This document shows positions 49,961 through 63,432 of a DNA stretch of 64,000 nt, in pieces. This stretch comes from Callipepla californica brunnescens (Eukaryota; Chordata; Aves; Galliformes; Odontophoridae). The translations under genes were made by a program, and so were the position numbers. The notes below the pieces were generated by a model. It searched no databases. It was given only the letters and a program-made list of their open reading frames with translations, and had not been told where the DNA came from. The stretch lies in contig JALIRH010000008.1 in the NCBI GenBank assembly GCA_023055505.1, forward strand, positions 6,945,775 through 7,009,774, in the 5' to 3' direction. Numbering within the stretch: position 1 is the first letter of the stretch; every line of letters starts with the position of its first letter.

Positions 49961-50163
49961 GATGGGAGAATCAGACCCAAGGGCTGCGTGCAGAGAAGAC
50001 AGACATGAAATGAGATCTGAGCAATGCACTGTGATGAGGGTGGCTGGGCTCATGTCTCGTCTGGTTGGGGGCCAGCTACCAGGAGTGTGCTGCAATACCA
50101 GAACTGTCTGAAGGCACTGACACTCTCATTTAAGTATCTACGTACATCCTTCCTGGCAGTGGG

Positions 50164-50185
50164 AAAAAAAAAAAAAAAAAAAAAA
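50164..50185. repeat. Poly-A run (A22) and nearby A-rich tract
   Basis: Twenty-two A. A second A-rich stretch with scattered T and G lies at about 50221-50258. Intron 3. Confidence 0.84.
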
Positions 50186-53100
50186 GCCTGGAATGATGGC
50201 CTAAATATTCTCCAGTGGATTTAAAAATAAAATAATAAAAAAAGAAAAAAAAAAAACAAGCGCAGAAGGGACAGAGCACTGCATAAAATCCCCATTTCTG
50301 TATGGAGCCCAGCCTCATTACCAGGGAGGACAGCTGTCCCCTGCTCTGACCCCTTTCTGCATTTGGCAAAAGACACTGCTTACAACTTGCTGAACATACC
50401 ACGGGCTCGGGAAACAATTCCACTTCTGGACTTGAAGTTTCAAACATGCTGTAAGTCTGACTACAATGAAGCGCTGCCCCTGTCACCCAGACAACAAGGA
50501 AGGCTTTTTCAGTGTTTAAGGTAATCAATAAGCATGCCACACATATTTAAAGCCATCTTTGTATCAGTTCTTCTATACAGACAGCTTTCACAGCCTTCGG
50601 TAACAAGGCACGTATTAACTGGGTGCTAGCCCACGCTGAGGGCTCTGTGCTTTTTGGAAAGGCCGTGGCTGGTGCTGCACCCCTGGCACTTCGGTAACTC
50701 CCAGTGAATCAGGAACACAGCGGGGCGCTTACAGGATGAGTTTCAAGCACCCTCAGTTATCACAGTACGGTCTGAGCAGTGGCCCAGAACCACAAGGCAA
50801 GCTGAAGTGCTGAGATTTAGCAACCTTGTTTACCTGCCCGACGTCACTGACCGTTTAAGAGCAGCTTTTAACTTTGGTTGATGAGTTCAAAAACCAAGTA
50901 GGTGCTGCTGTGTCAATACCCATGACCAAAGCTGCACTACAGATGAAGCAGCTATTGCTCATCGCACACTATCAGAGTTCACCCCGGAACTCAGAACATT
51001 ACAGCTGCACTGCACAGCGATCCGGGACACCGTGTGCCTTCAGAGAAGGCAGGCAGGATGTTCAGGCTAACAGCACAGCCCATGAATCAGAAAGCCTCCA
51101 GAGCTGGCTATGAAGGGAGCAGCGGGCAGGGCGGAGGCTGCAATCCCTCCCTAGCTCCTCCACACCCTCCCCGGGGCTGCACCTCGAGCTGGTGAAGCGG
51201 AGCCAGGCTGAGGAGGAAGCCCAGCCCCGCTGAAATCAGGGGCTGCTCAAGGAGCCTCAGGCTCCAGGGATTAAAGGAGGCGGCCTCGGGCTCCTCCTGG
51301 TCTGTGCTCACCGGCACTGGCTCCTCGGAGCAGAAATCCTGCTGAGGGCAGCGCTGCCGTGTGCTGCAGGCAGAGGACAGGCTGGCAGCTGATGCAGGGC
51401 CTGCAGCACTGCCACTCCTGCCTCCACCAACACCTGGCCCGCCCTCCCCTTCCTTCCCTTTCACGATTTTTGGACCAAAGCAGCCTATCCATAACAGCTG
51501 AAGCACCTCAATCTGCCATTTATGTAGCTGCAGGCCGTGGCACAGGAGGTTCCCAGCAGACAGCGGCTACATATGTCTGGTAACGCTGTCTCCCAGTGTA
51601 TTCACCATACCTTGCCTTCCCTTCTCCTCAACATGAAATTTTCTTACGTCTCTGCAAAATAAATGCGGAGAAGCAGAAAGACATTTCTTTCCTTTAGAGG
51701 CCTTCTGCTGACAACAGGAAATTATTTTTGGTGACTATGTTTTTTTAGGGTTGAGCAATCACATTGGTTTACAACAATTCCCTTTCAGCTCTCCAGTATT
51801 CACGTGTCCCTTTCTCACAGAAAGGAGCAGACCCGGCTCCCACACACTCTCCTGATGCTCGGCCCAGCCTGCAGCCCTGCCACGGGCTGCCGTTGCTGCT
51901 CAGGTCACTGCTGCTGACCGCAGCCCTTCTCCTGCTGCCACCTCCTCATTGCATCCAGGCTCCAAGCAGCAGCCCCACAGAACAGCCTCGGGTCCAAACA
52001 TGACTAATTCTTTACGTTTCAAGTCGTACATGGAGATCCCCTGACACATAATGGCTTCCTGCATCACTCTGTGTAGTTCAGAGATGAGTTCCTGGCCATG
52101 TCTTCAGGCAATTAGAAACGCAGATTACTTTCCCCCTTCCCCTCCCACAGCCCCAGGCCAGCAGTCCCCATGAGCACAGCCCACTGAGGTACGTGGGGCT
52201 GAGGGACACTGAAAGAACACATTCAGCCTGTTCAGGCTCTAGAAGAGTTTTTATCAGTTAAGAACCCCATAAACGTTTGCATTAAGGTCAGTACAATCTG
52301 CCACTTGTAGTTTATGAAAACCTAAGACGCTGTGCGTTGCTAGAACTCACTTCATGGCTCAGAATAGCTTCCTTGGCTCCGCACAGAGCTCCTGAGTTCA
52401 CACTACCCAACAAAACAAGTGCTGCAGACTGAAGTTACTCTTTGATCTGATAAATAAATAAATCCATAGCGAATTCAGGTTCAGTTACAGTGTTTAAACG
52501 TCTGACCATAGCAAGTTAGTGACAAGTGCCACTTTCACGCAGAAAATATTCATTAACACGCACAAGTTACAAAAAAGGTCCTCTGGCTCTATACAGGCTC
52601 AGCTAGAAGTATTTTGGCAGTTTTATGCAGGCTTTTGTATGTATTTGTCAATACATTAGATTACAGTTCTAGTTACTATGAGCAACCCACTATTACAAAG
52701 AAATTTCTATTCTATATGCTGAAAAGTAACATTTGCTTTACTGATATCCGTGTGTGTGTGCTTCCATGCATATTCACAAATGCAGTCGTTGCTACCTCCA
52801 AAATTTCATTTGCATGCAAAATACCTCTGGTGCAAATTACCAATAACATAAGGGAGCCCATGAAATGTTAAAGACTTCAAAGGATGAGAGAAAAACTATT
52901 TGCATTTTGGGACTGGTCCAAAGCACATTAAAGTCAAGGGGAGTCTTTCCATTGGCCGCAACAGATGTTCTGACTTGAAGAAGTTTTGATGCAAGTTATT
53001 GACATAACCGTAGCCAACAAGAACACAAAATCTATTTTCCGAAGAAACCAAATGTTAACTTTGACAAACACTGGTTTACTCCTTTTTGCCATGGCAGTTT

Positions 53101-56100
53101 TCTGCCAGTTTCTCCTGGGACAGTCTTTGCTACATCTCCTGCTGCCTGCAATGCATCTTTCTGTCCTGGTACCCCACGTTCACTCCAGCTTTTACACCTA
53201 CACTTTTCTCTCTGTTGTCGCTGACTTTTAAACTCTCCCCACATCTGCAGATACCTGACCTTGTAATAGCATTATCTAATTTCACAAGATTTATGTCACT
53301 TATGAGGCAAGTACCTATAAAGGATGCCATTACAATTGTCAGAATGTTTTGATGGATCCCTAACTATAGGGCATACAGATACCAATTGCTCTCAGGTTTT
53401 GAAAAACTGCTAGTGGCTTTCAGGACGAGAACAGACAAGATTTGCTAGAGCTTATTTGCGAATGATCAGCTTAATCAATATTTTTTCAGTGATCTATGCT
53501 CCATCCAAACAACGCTTCAATGCAACTTCTCATCTGGTTAAACATAGCAACGCCCTTTACAGCAGGGCAGAAATACTGTTCAAGGATGAGAAGCAGAACG
53601 TGGTGTAATAAGGAAAGGAACCGGACTTGCTTGAATACAGGTACTACATAGAGAAATAATGCCATGTTTATTTAAATAAGCTTGAATAATTTATTCATGT
53701 TATAAAGGAACATTTTTCCTGGCATGACCCAAAAGGAAATGAACTAGCAAGAGGTGTATTTCTCTAGCAAAAACGCCCTCAACAAATGCCATATCTATTC
53801 TATGTGTGTAACCAGTAAACAAAATCAAGCTCAAAGCAACAGAACAAAAAAAATGCACTAGGAAGTAGTGTACATTTTTCTTCTTCACTATACTTCAAAG
53901 TCATAAGCACTCCTCATATTTCACAGTAAGAGCTTTTATTTCTTAGTTCACACAGCTCAGGTAATGATATCGTAACTCAGAGGAGGTGCAAGGCTCGCTG
54001 TAGCTCTGACCTCGTAAACAATTTTAATGTCCCTTTTCCACATCCCAACACACAGAGGACCGTACCTGAGCAGCCAGCTCCTCCTTAGCAGGAACCTGCT
54101 CATTCAGCTTGTAAGCGAGCACATGCTGCACATTAAGACCAACCTGGGTGCACAGAAGAGGTTGCCATCTGCACACAGGAGGCCATCTTTCAGCAAGCTG
54201 AGAAATTCGCCAAATACCTGAGCTGCGTGGGAGGGAACGCAAAATTAAATCAAAACACAGCTCAGACTCACAGAGCAAGGCACACAGCACTGCATCTGAA
54301 CGATGTGGCAGAGGCAGCACCAGCTCCAAACTGCCTACCCTGGCTCTGGTCAGTGGGAGCCACCTGCCCAGTGAACTGGGACACTGAAATGCAGGGACAG
54401 GGCTCCAGAGCCTGAGACCTGCTTGGACTGAAACTGCTTCTCTTGGAGAAAAGGAGCTGCAAGAGATTGAGATCAGGTCTCTATTTCTAGGTCAGACCTC
54501 AAAGGGCTGCATCGCAGCTACAACATACAGATGGAGGGATCCCATAGCAACTGTGCAAGAGCATTTAGTGCAAAAGGCAGATGAGCACCCTGGTTAGTCT
54601 GCTCCCCTGCACCACAGGAGGATAACCTGTACCCAGACCACACTACAGGCAGTTCCACCAGCTTGTTCTGAAAATCCCCAATGGAGTGACCATTCCACGT
54701 CCCAGGGCAATCTGCACTGGTGGTACCGATTTCCATGACTGCAATTTTTGCCCTCAGGTCTCATTTAGCTTGCTCTTTTTGCTACTTAAGCCCACTATTT
54801 CCTGCCTATTACCAGCTCCATCTTTATAACAAACTTGTACACACCTCTGCTCTAAGAAGAGAGGTATTTCAAGATCTCTTCACAAGTCCAAACTTCAAAC
54901 TCCTTGAAGAGAGTGGAGCGGTAAGTGCTAGCACAGCCCTCGTGCCCTTTTGGCCTGTGTATCCAGGAATTAAGGTCTGGACTAGTTAAAAAGACACCGC
55001 CTAGTATTTCAAGTATTTCCTTCTGGAATTAAGCCAAAAACATGCCAGGTGATACGAACAGGAAAATCAGTATCTACTACCTTCTGAAAAAGCTTTTTGA
55101 GGAGCAAGAAGGAAAAGCACTCCTTAAAAAAAAAAAACTCATTTCCCCTTATCACATGTACTTATCTGTTAAGAAAGGTCTACTTACAAGATTCACGTCT
55201 GCTGAATTCAGGGCATTAAACAATTTGTTTCAAGAAATGATATGCACGCTGGATGAAGGATGCAGGAATTACGAGCTAATGCAGAAAGAGAAGACAGTCA
55301 GACAGTGCTGCACAATCTTCATAGTAACTCCACACACCGTCGGTAATGTGTATGCTTCAAATATAATTTTACACCAGGCTTTTGTTTCTCAAGAGAGCTT
55401 CCACAAAAAGCAAAAAACAACACAAGGGGACACAAGGACAGGGGACATTCTCTCAGCACGGTTGTGAGGTCTGATTTTGAGTGCTTCTTTCGTGCAACTC
55501 GTCCATGCCCCCCCTGCTGCAGCTGACAACTTCCCTGTCCAGAATCCATCAGGGCAACAGCACCAGCCAGCTCCAGGCCTACACGCCGTGCAAAAACTGC
55601 TGGGAAACATTAAAAGCCTTGTTCCAATCATTGCCATTGCTGTGGTGGGCAAGAACTGCAAGTCTTTGGTCTTTTTGACCATGAGGAATGTTAGGTAAGT
55701 TGCCAGGTATCACACTGACTTACTCCAGATTGTTTTATAATGGGCAAATGCTGCTCTCTGTTGTACTCTGACACTCCCCAATTACTCTGCCCAAGAGATA
55801 GAGCTATAATATTTGATCTAATTGCATTTAAAAGCCCAAATAAGGCTCTTGCAATCTAAGCTGATACAGTTAAGTTTCTTCTGTGCCCTACCCACAAGTT
55901 GCTGTGACACAATACTTACTATAAATTCAAGTTTTTCCTTCCAAACACCCATCTTCCTCATTATGCAGCAGGCTGAAGGGCAGTTTGCCGTGGTTTATGA
56001 CAGAGGCACAGAGACAACTGAATAGCAATTACTCAGCATTTGTTAAAACGAAGACCTCACCTTTAATAATTGCACAGTCACATTTCTTTGTGCAGGGTCA

Positions 56101-59066
56101 ACCAGAAGTCCGGAAGGGAGACTTGCTGATTGACACAAATATGTTTGTATTTCAAAGGGCAAACTACAAAGTCAAATAAAAGGCAATGTTTGCACAAGAG
56201 TTAACTGAGCCATTTGGCATTCGCAAAGAGCTCAACAATCCCACGGAAAAATGTCTGTCCTTTGCTCTGCCACAGTGCATTTTTAACTCCAACTTTAATA
56301 CAGGTGTACGGAGAGGTCACATTACCATGATCCCCGCAGAAGGTTAGCTAAATGCACAACCACAAGAAAGGACTTAATAGTGACCTTTGAAGAAGCAAAG
56401 CAACACGGTGGGCAGAGCTCAGAGCTCTTTCTCACAACCATGCCCACAGTGAGCAGGCAACTGCTAAAAGCTCAGCCAAGTTACAGCTGCAGAGCACCTC
56501 TGCTCGCATGGAAGAGTGGACCAAACTCAACGAAATGGGAACAAAGACGAGGCTTTCTTTCTCACACTTTCATATAACAATTACGGTTCATCCTGAACCC
56601 AAAAGTCCAGCCCTGTATAGCCACTGTTCAGTGCAGCCTAGCAGAAAGGAGACAGGATCCTCAGTAAGGCCACACACCACTCCTGCTAAGACAAGGGCAT
56701 ATCCCTGTGGTCATGGTCCTGCAGTGCTGGATCAGCCCCCGGGTGCACCCATTCAGCTTCCCCCAGGGCCCCCACAGCCCACCGTTCCCAGCAGGCTCTG
56801 CCTCCTGCCCTGCTCCCAGGGACAGCCAGCAGAGAACCTTGGCAATATTGTGGCTCTACTCTATCGTCCCCCTGCTGCTATCCCCAGCTCTTCACGCAGG
56901 ATTTTGTTCTTCTTTCTCTCCCAAATCAAAGTGCTTCACGTACCTTGAAGCTCCAAATGGGTGCTTTCACAGTGCCCCAAACCCTTTGAGCTCTCTTTCC
57001 CAAGCTATTAGGTGTGTGGAATTCAAGCTCACTGGATACATTAATTTTGGGTACATTAAAACTGAGTACGGAGTGCTTGTCTTCAAAAGAGGCACTGAGA
57101 ACTTTAAGGTGAATCAACTAAATGGATTAAGCATCTGCACATGGGTAGACTCAGCCAAAAGAATGGAAATATTTCCACAGGTGATTAATGACGCACCTTA
57201 ATGATGCACACGGCCTTCACATCTTTCTCGACTCCTCTCAACTCTCCCCCTACCTAGACAGGCCTTCAAACCTCGGAGTGCTGCTGAACAACGTGCTCCA
57301 TCAGCCACGCATACACACCCAGCACTAAGTTGTCGTGTGCATCCTAAAGCATTGGAACCAGCAGTGAAAGCACCGTGGCTCTTCAGGAATCACGCAAACG
57401 TGGGTCAGCAAGACAGGGGTGAGTGTCTGGGATCAGCAGGGGACAAGGCTGCTAGCGTGCCATGGGAATGACTCCAGTAAAACTGCAAAAAAAAAAAAAG
57501 TTCTTCTGCATTAAGTGTAACTATTGCTACTCTGAGATTAAATATTACCTGGAAAGTACTCATTAACTGCAGAGTCCTTGATTAATGAGCAGGTGGAGCG
57601 TGTAAAGGGACCTGGTCTTAATTTCAGCTGTCTTATTAGTTCTACCCTGGACACTTCTGATCACCACAAAAATAAATGAGGAAATCCAAGAACTAATTAC
57701 GAGTGGACAAAATGTGTCAACCTAATAACTGTGTTTCAGTACTACAGAGATTAGGAAGATGTTGGCAGGTGTGCAAAATGCAAATACCAAAGCCACTAAA
57801 AAGAAACAGCAACAGAGCTAATCTCCTGGCAGCTCAGGTGCACAAGACCACAGGAAGCCTCCCAAGGAACTGTCTCCACTCCAGAATGGCTCAGGTGACA
57901 GTTGGAGTGCTTGCGATCATTTGTTCACCACCTGAACACCACAGGATTCAGGAGTCTTCGACTGCCACCACCATTCCTAAGGAAGGGCTGTGTCTGCGGG
58001 CAGAGGGGCACTCAGTGCACAGACCTTGTAGGGGCTTCAGCAGAGCACAGGGGCTTGGTGAGCAGAAAGCCCTGGGCAGGGGCAGGGCAGCAACCCACAG
58101 CTCCTGGCAGGTACCAGTGTGGGACTGGAGGCAGAACCACCTCCTTCAGCTTGTCAGCAAACACGGCTGTATCTAAGCACCTCCTGCTATAATTATCCAG
58201 CAGCCACTGCCCCCGAGCATCTCTGTGAAGCAGTATGGACTGCCCACACACACACACTTCTTAATTTCTGTTTACTTGTTTCTCAGAAAAGCCCAAAGAA
58301 ATCTTCTAAACACACTGCGAAGTTCAACAAAATACAGTACTCCAACATCTGAGGAGAAGTTCAGGCAACTTGTGCTCTCCTATTGATCTCCTCTCCTTCC
58401 CTCTAATCCTCTCCATAATTACAGGAATTGTAAGAAGGGGAAAAAAAAAAAATAAAAAATAAGGACAACACTCTTTCCAAAGCCATCAGTTCTCAGAACC
58501 CAATTTCCAAGGGCGCTCCTTGAAAGAGGCCGGGCCCAGGACCACGCCATCCCAGCTGGATGTGCCCCACAAGCACCAGTTCCCCAAACCGGTTGGGGCA
58601 GCGCTGCACACCAGGGAGCAGGGCAGGGAAGGTATTGATCTGTGCTTCCCACATGGTACCGTGCCCACCTGCTGCCCCAGGCACTGCCAGCCCGGGAACT
58701 TCAAAGAGGAACCGTTTTCAAAGCAGCCACCTCTTTTTCAACTACAGAAACATTTAAGCCGAAAAACAAATGAATTCAAGCACCAAGTTCACAGAAGCCC
58801 TGGCTGACAGTGTTTCTTGGCTCCCCAGACAGAGATGTTTTATGTATGGAAAGACAGACTCGTTAATTAATGCCATTACAATGTGGCCTGGCAAGAGGCC
58901 GCTGGGATTTAAAATAAAGAAATCCACACCCTTAAAGTGCACACTTTAATACAGAGATAGCCAGCACTAGTATCAGAAAACATCGCCAAGACCTCTTCAA
59001 GCACTCCACTGCTTACCCCCTCCTACCCCTTCTCACAATAAAAATGAAGTCTACTGAAAACTAAGC

Positions 59067-59093
59067 TCCTGTAATTCAATTCCTGTAATTCAG
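59067..59093. repeat. Tandem duplication, two 13-14 bp units
   Basis: TCCTGTAATTCAAT is followed by TCCTGTAATTCAG. This is a short local duplication in intron 3 with no further structure seen. Confidence 0.75.
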
Positions 59094-59739
59094 CAACAGT
59101 GCTGGAGAACATTTTGGCCTTTCTGAATGCTGATAATGGGGAAAATAAAGCTGGCTGCTCACTCCATTCAGTGCTGAGGGGGTGCAGCCAGACAAAGCCC
59201 TGGCCATGGCAGGCCACTACTGCAGGGTGCAAGAGAGCAGCACGGCATGACAGACACCTCTGCCACCTCATTGGCTTCAACCACAGGCAGCATGCGACTC
59301 AACAAGTAGATAAGATGACAGGGTTTAATTAAGGCCTGGGGAAATTCCCCTGTATGCTATATCCATGAGATTCACAGACAGCAGAGTAATCAATTGAGTG
59401 CTCACGGCTTGCGTTACATTTACTGTACGACCGGAGATGAGCTGCAAACATCAGGAGAGCTCTTCAAGCAGGAGATACCACATTGCAGCTCTACCACAGC
59501 ACGCAGTCCTGCCTCCAAGGCCTCAGAAAGCCAAACTGGACTGGAGGCAGCCAGCTCTGCAGGCAGAGGAAGGCCATGACACCAAGTCCTGGCCTGTAAG
59601 GGCCACGGACCCGCTGGAGCCATGGGAGCACAGCCCAACACAGGGCCATGTCATGGCAGGTCAGCTGCTGCTCACGGGAAACGGGCACGGAGAGATAACG
59701 CCATCAAATAGGAACAAAATGAAACTTGTTTCCTCGCCA

Positions 59740-60060
59740 CTAAATTGTTAGCTTTATGGGACTTCATGCTGAATGGTATGAAAAAAAATCCAATTTGCTT
59801 TGAAGCGCATTAGTCTAACATCCTAATTATTGTTTACATTGCCATTTGCCTTCTATTAAGAATTGAATAATTACCCAGCGCTTCATAGTTTAAAAATACA
59901 AGCAAACAGGATTATCTGAGTAATTAAGACACTGTACTGCAGCTTTGAACTGTGGCTGTACAAAGTTTCCGCATGCACAAGGAGAAGCGATAGTTATTGA
60001 TTGCCTTATTTAAATGGCATTTTAAGGAGTCCCAGCACGCAAGACGGGCAGCTGATTAGA
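59740..60060. promoter_or_regulatory. Candidate conserved enhancer block in intron 3
   Basis: A dense AT-rich unique block with CCTAATTATTG, GAATAATTACCC and GAGTAATTAAGAC (homeodomain-like), AATCCAATTTGC, and TTATTTAAATGGC. Texture and motif density resemble deeply conserved developmental enhancers. It ends just before the purine/G13 tract. No alignment was available. Confidence 0.33.
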
Positions 60061-60102
60061 AGGTGACCAATTCCTTTTGATGAGTAAGGGGAAGGGAAGA
60101 GA

Positions 60103-60115
60103 GGGGGGGGGGGGG
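60103..60115. repeat. Poly-G run (G13)
   Basis: Thirteen G then CGG, within a purine-only stretch of about 40 bp (60086-60127, one C). A run like this can fold as a quadruplex or triplex, and homopolymer length here is prone to sequencing error. Confidence 0.85.
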
Positions 60116-61339
60116 CGGAAAAAAAGAGCTGTCTTGTGGCTGGGACACTACCAGAGCCAGACAAGCTTCCCTCTGGCCGTGTCTGCCACAGACAGCCTGC
60201 GTGCCCGGCCTTCCTCCTGCCATGGTCCTGCCCAGCAGTGCCAGGCTGCCCTCAGCACACCTCTGCTGCTGCACCGGCTGCAGCTCTACGAACCCACTGA
60301 GATTTGAGCCCATCCCCCAAAAAAACAAGAAGCACAAACAGGGAGAGCCGGGAGCTGGGTTTTCTCTAGGATCCCACAACTCGTGGAACTAAAGCAAACA
60401 GCGGCTGCACAGTATGGCCTTTTTTTTAAAACCTTAATGGCCCAATCCATATTGTACTTTAAACAGCATGGTCTCTCTTTCTGGGTGACTATTAGGGCAA
60501 AACCAAAGTTTTTGCACGTTCCTTTGTTGTTTTAAAGAGCCTTTCCTCCCTTTAATTATGCCACAAGGTTTCACACTGCGCACTTTACTACCCCTGTGAA
60601 ATTACCTTCAAGTTAAACACTAATTGGGCATCCAGAAAAAAAGAAGAAGAAAAAAAAAAAGAAAATAAATGAAAACCCCCCACAATCTTATTTTTCCCCT
60701 TTGTTTGTTATAGGATGTAGCCCCAACACAATCAAGGTCCCAATTTCATACCACTGATTTATAAAGACACAAAATGAAAAACGGTACTTTAAAGAAATCC
60801 GGTACGTTCGTGCAGCATGTGTTCTAGCTTATATCAATAAACCTTTCAACAAATCTGTTCTGAACAAGCCTGTGTTTTGGGAGCACTTAATGAGCCTCAG
60901 CTTCATTTCAAGCCAAAGGCAATTTTAAGTAAAGGCGAAATAAAGAAAAGTTAAGAACAGAAAGCCACTGAAACCAAAAATAAAACAAAATACGGGCCCT
61001 CGTGTAATCACAAGGCTTAGGAAAGCACAGATAGTTTTCTTTCGGTACACACAGACCGCGGTTTCATTTGAGCGTGTTTACCCAAGCACTGCCAGCAGCC
61101 CCGGCCCCTCTTACTGCAGGATGCAGCCATGGGCTGGGCACAGCTCGGCCAGCACTGCTGGCACCACCGGGAGTGATGCTGCTGGGGGCAAGCAGAGCCC
61201 CAGCCCGCCAGCACCTCCAGAAACCTCTTCTGCGAGGACAGCTGGGCTGGGAGCACAGAGCTTTCCCACACGTCAGCTGGGAGCAAGCGGGAAGACTGTG
61301 GACACTGGGAAAGTGACAACCAGCCGCAGTCAAAAGGAG

Positions 61340-61760
61340 AGCTGGGCCACAAGGAGCACGCAGCGCAAATATTGCGCTCTCTTAAGCGAAGAATTTAAAT
61401 CAGAACGGAATCATTTGCATAAAATCCAAATCTTTGAGCCCTGCATAAACAGAAGGAGATTTTGGCTGGCGTTTCCAAAGGAAGCTCTTATCTCCTTTGT
61501 GAAATGGGTGTGCTACTTTGCATGAGGGTGTATACAAAAGATGTAAATGAGAAGTTCGCTTGCATGCAAAAGACAAGTCACCCGACAGCTGCCAATCCCC
61601 ATTCACGGGGAGAGCTTCCTCAGTCTCCAGGAGAGGAAAGAGAAGGGAACCAACGTGTTTGCTTCCCAGGGAGGCGAAACAGGCTCTGAATATTCATAAA
61701 ATGAATGTCCATTTAGTCATGGGAGTGCTAATTGTCTCTGATTCACAAAAGTGAGTGACC
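61340..61760. promoter_or_regulatory. Candidate regulatory block with octamer and C/EBP-like sites
   Basis: The block has an inverted repeat AGCGCAA-ATA-TTGCGCT (61362-61378) resembling a C/EBP or PAR-bZIP palindrome, a perfect octamer ATTTGCAT (61413-61420), further TTTGCAT and TGCATGCAAA words (about 61517 and 61561), and GTGCTAATTGTC near 61726. Low-confidence inference from motifs. Confidence 0.3.
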
Positions 61761-62046
61761 TCACCTGCTCCCCACAACATACCAAGAGGATGTGGCATGA
61801 TGAAACGAAACCAGATAAGATCCTCATCTCACAAGTTTGGGGGGGCTTTTTGATGCAGCCTCCAAAGACTGAAGTGCACTCCCGAGCATTTCTTTAATCA
61901 TTCCTCACAAATGCAATAAAGACCAAGCTCAGCGGAGCATGTTATTAGACAGATAATAACCCCTGCACAGCCAAGATCTAAATCCTGGAGTCATCACACA
62001 CAAGGCAGGTTGTCTGGAAAGTTTTTGTTTACCTCATTTTATTATT

Positions 62047-62071
62047 AAAAAAAAAAAAACAAAAAAAAAAA
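62047..62071. repeat. Interrupted poly-A (A13-C-A11)
   Basis: Two A-runs separated by a single C, in intron 3. Confidence 0.82.
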
Positions 62072-63398
62072 CAACCAGGGTCTGTACGCCTCACGAAAGA
62101 CTGTCTAGAACTGCCTCGGAATTCATACTGCAACAACTCATCTCTCTCCAGTCGAGGACTGTATCCTACTGAGCTGCCCCTTTACTGAAGCAGAGAGAAA
62201 CGTTTGGAAGATCTGCTAGCTCCACCAGAACATCCTACAACCAAGTCACTTCTTGAACAGAGAGAAGCACCAGCTAAATTTGGCTCAGGCAGACTCTGTT
62301 TTGGTACTGCTGCCGTGCCCCTCCTGCTAGCTTCCCTCTTCTCAGCTCCTTTAAAGCGTAACGCGTTCATCAGTGTTGTTCTGACAAAAATAAAAAAATA
62401 AAAAAGTTGACTGACTAAAATGGGAAAGCACACACAAATTATTTCACTTCCCTGCCCTGACAGAACCCACCATCCAAAAATCTTATCTCAGAAAAAAAAA
62501 AAACATAATTAGACTGTAATCTTGTGATATAAACCAAACTGCCGCTCTCAATGATCACAGTTGCTCTTCAAAGCCTCTGAGATAAAAAGAACCTTATCGT
62601 TCAAATTATTACTTCTTAGGGATGCTTTTATCAAAGTTAGAAGGAAAATTCTAAAAACAGCAGTACATGAAAACGGGAGCTAGCCATATTTTAAATGACA
62701 CTGGATTTTCTGCCAATTGGCCGATTCACAGCTCAAAAAAGCAAGTGTAGATGAAGACAAAGCTGTTGGCTCTCATAACCTTTACGATATCGCAGTAAAA
62801 ATCTCAACTGTCTCACATATTTATATTAAATGGCAGGTCTAAAATTGAGATTTGTAATTTCACAGCATCAAAATCATCACAGATGGCTGCAGTCTATTGC
62901 TTCTTTAATCTGTCTTCTCTCCCTTCCTGCTTGTTTCCCCCTTCCTCCCATCTGAGGATAAAAGATGTGTGTTTTATCATAAGGAAATCAGAACTAAACG
63001 CAAACCACAATATATTAATTGTGTAACAAAACAATTTGCATAACAATGACGCATACAAGCAAATCTTGAAATTATGTCTCAACGTTGCCCTAAAGCACCT
63101 TAGCTGTGAGATGCATCACCAGTTGGGACAGCTTCAAGTTCCATCAACAATATTCCGCCTTTGTGCTCTTCTAATGGGTAGCCATTAGCACAAGAAGTTT
63201 TGGGAAGAAGTATAAAAATGAAGATCCACAAGAAGTGTGGGCTCACAGCTACACATCCAGCCGTAAGAAAGCAATCAGTGCTCATCTCGTATTTCTGGTG
63301 AACGAGACGGTGCTCCTGAAGCACTCCCATGGCATCTCTGAAGCTAAATAAAAAGGAATTAAATACTCAGCCCTTTCCCCTTTCTGCTGTGGGCTTTT

Positions 63399-63432
63399 GT
63401 GTGTCTATATGTGTGTGTGTGTATATATATAT
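63399..63432. repeat. (TG)n(TA)n compound microsatellite
   Basis: GTGTGT, CTATAT, then (GT)5 and (AT)5. Intron 3. Confidence 0.83.

Noticed and set aside
51108..51506. GC-rich minus-strand frame of 132 codons
   Set aside because: GC-rich DNA has few stops. The translation is a low-complexity Gly/Ser/Pro-rich string without a domain, and CpG density is not that of a promoter island.
55042..57201. Three longish plus-strand frames (141, 146 and 164 codons) that could suggest a nested gene
   Set aside because: I recognise no protein family, the frames overlap in different phases, splice sites joining them are not evident, and no promoter or poly(A) context stands out.
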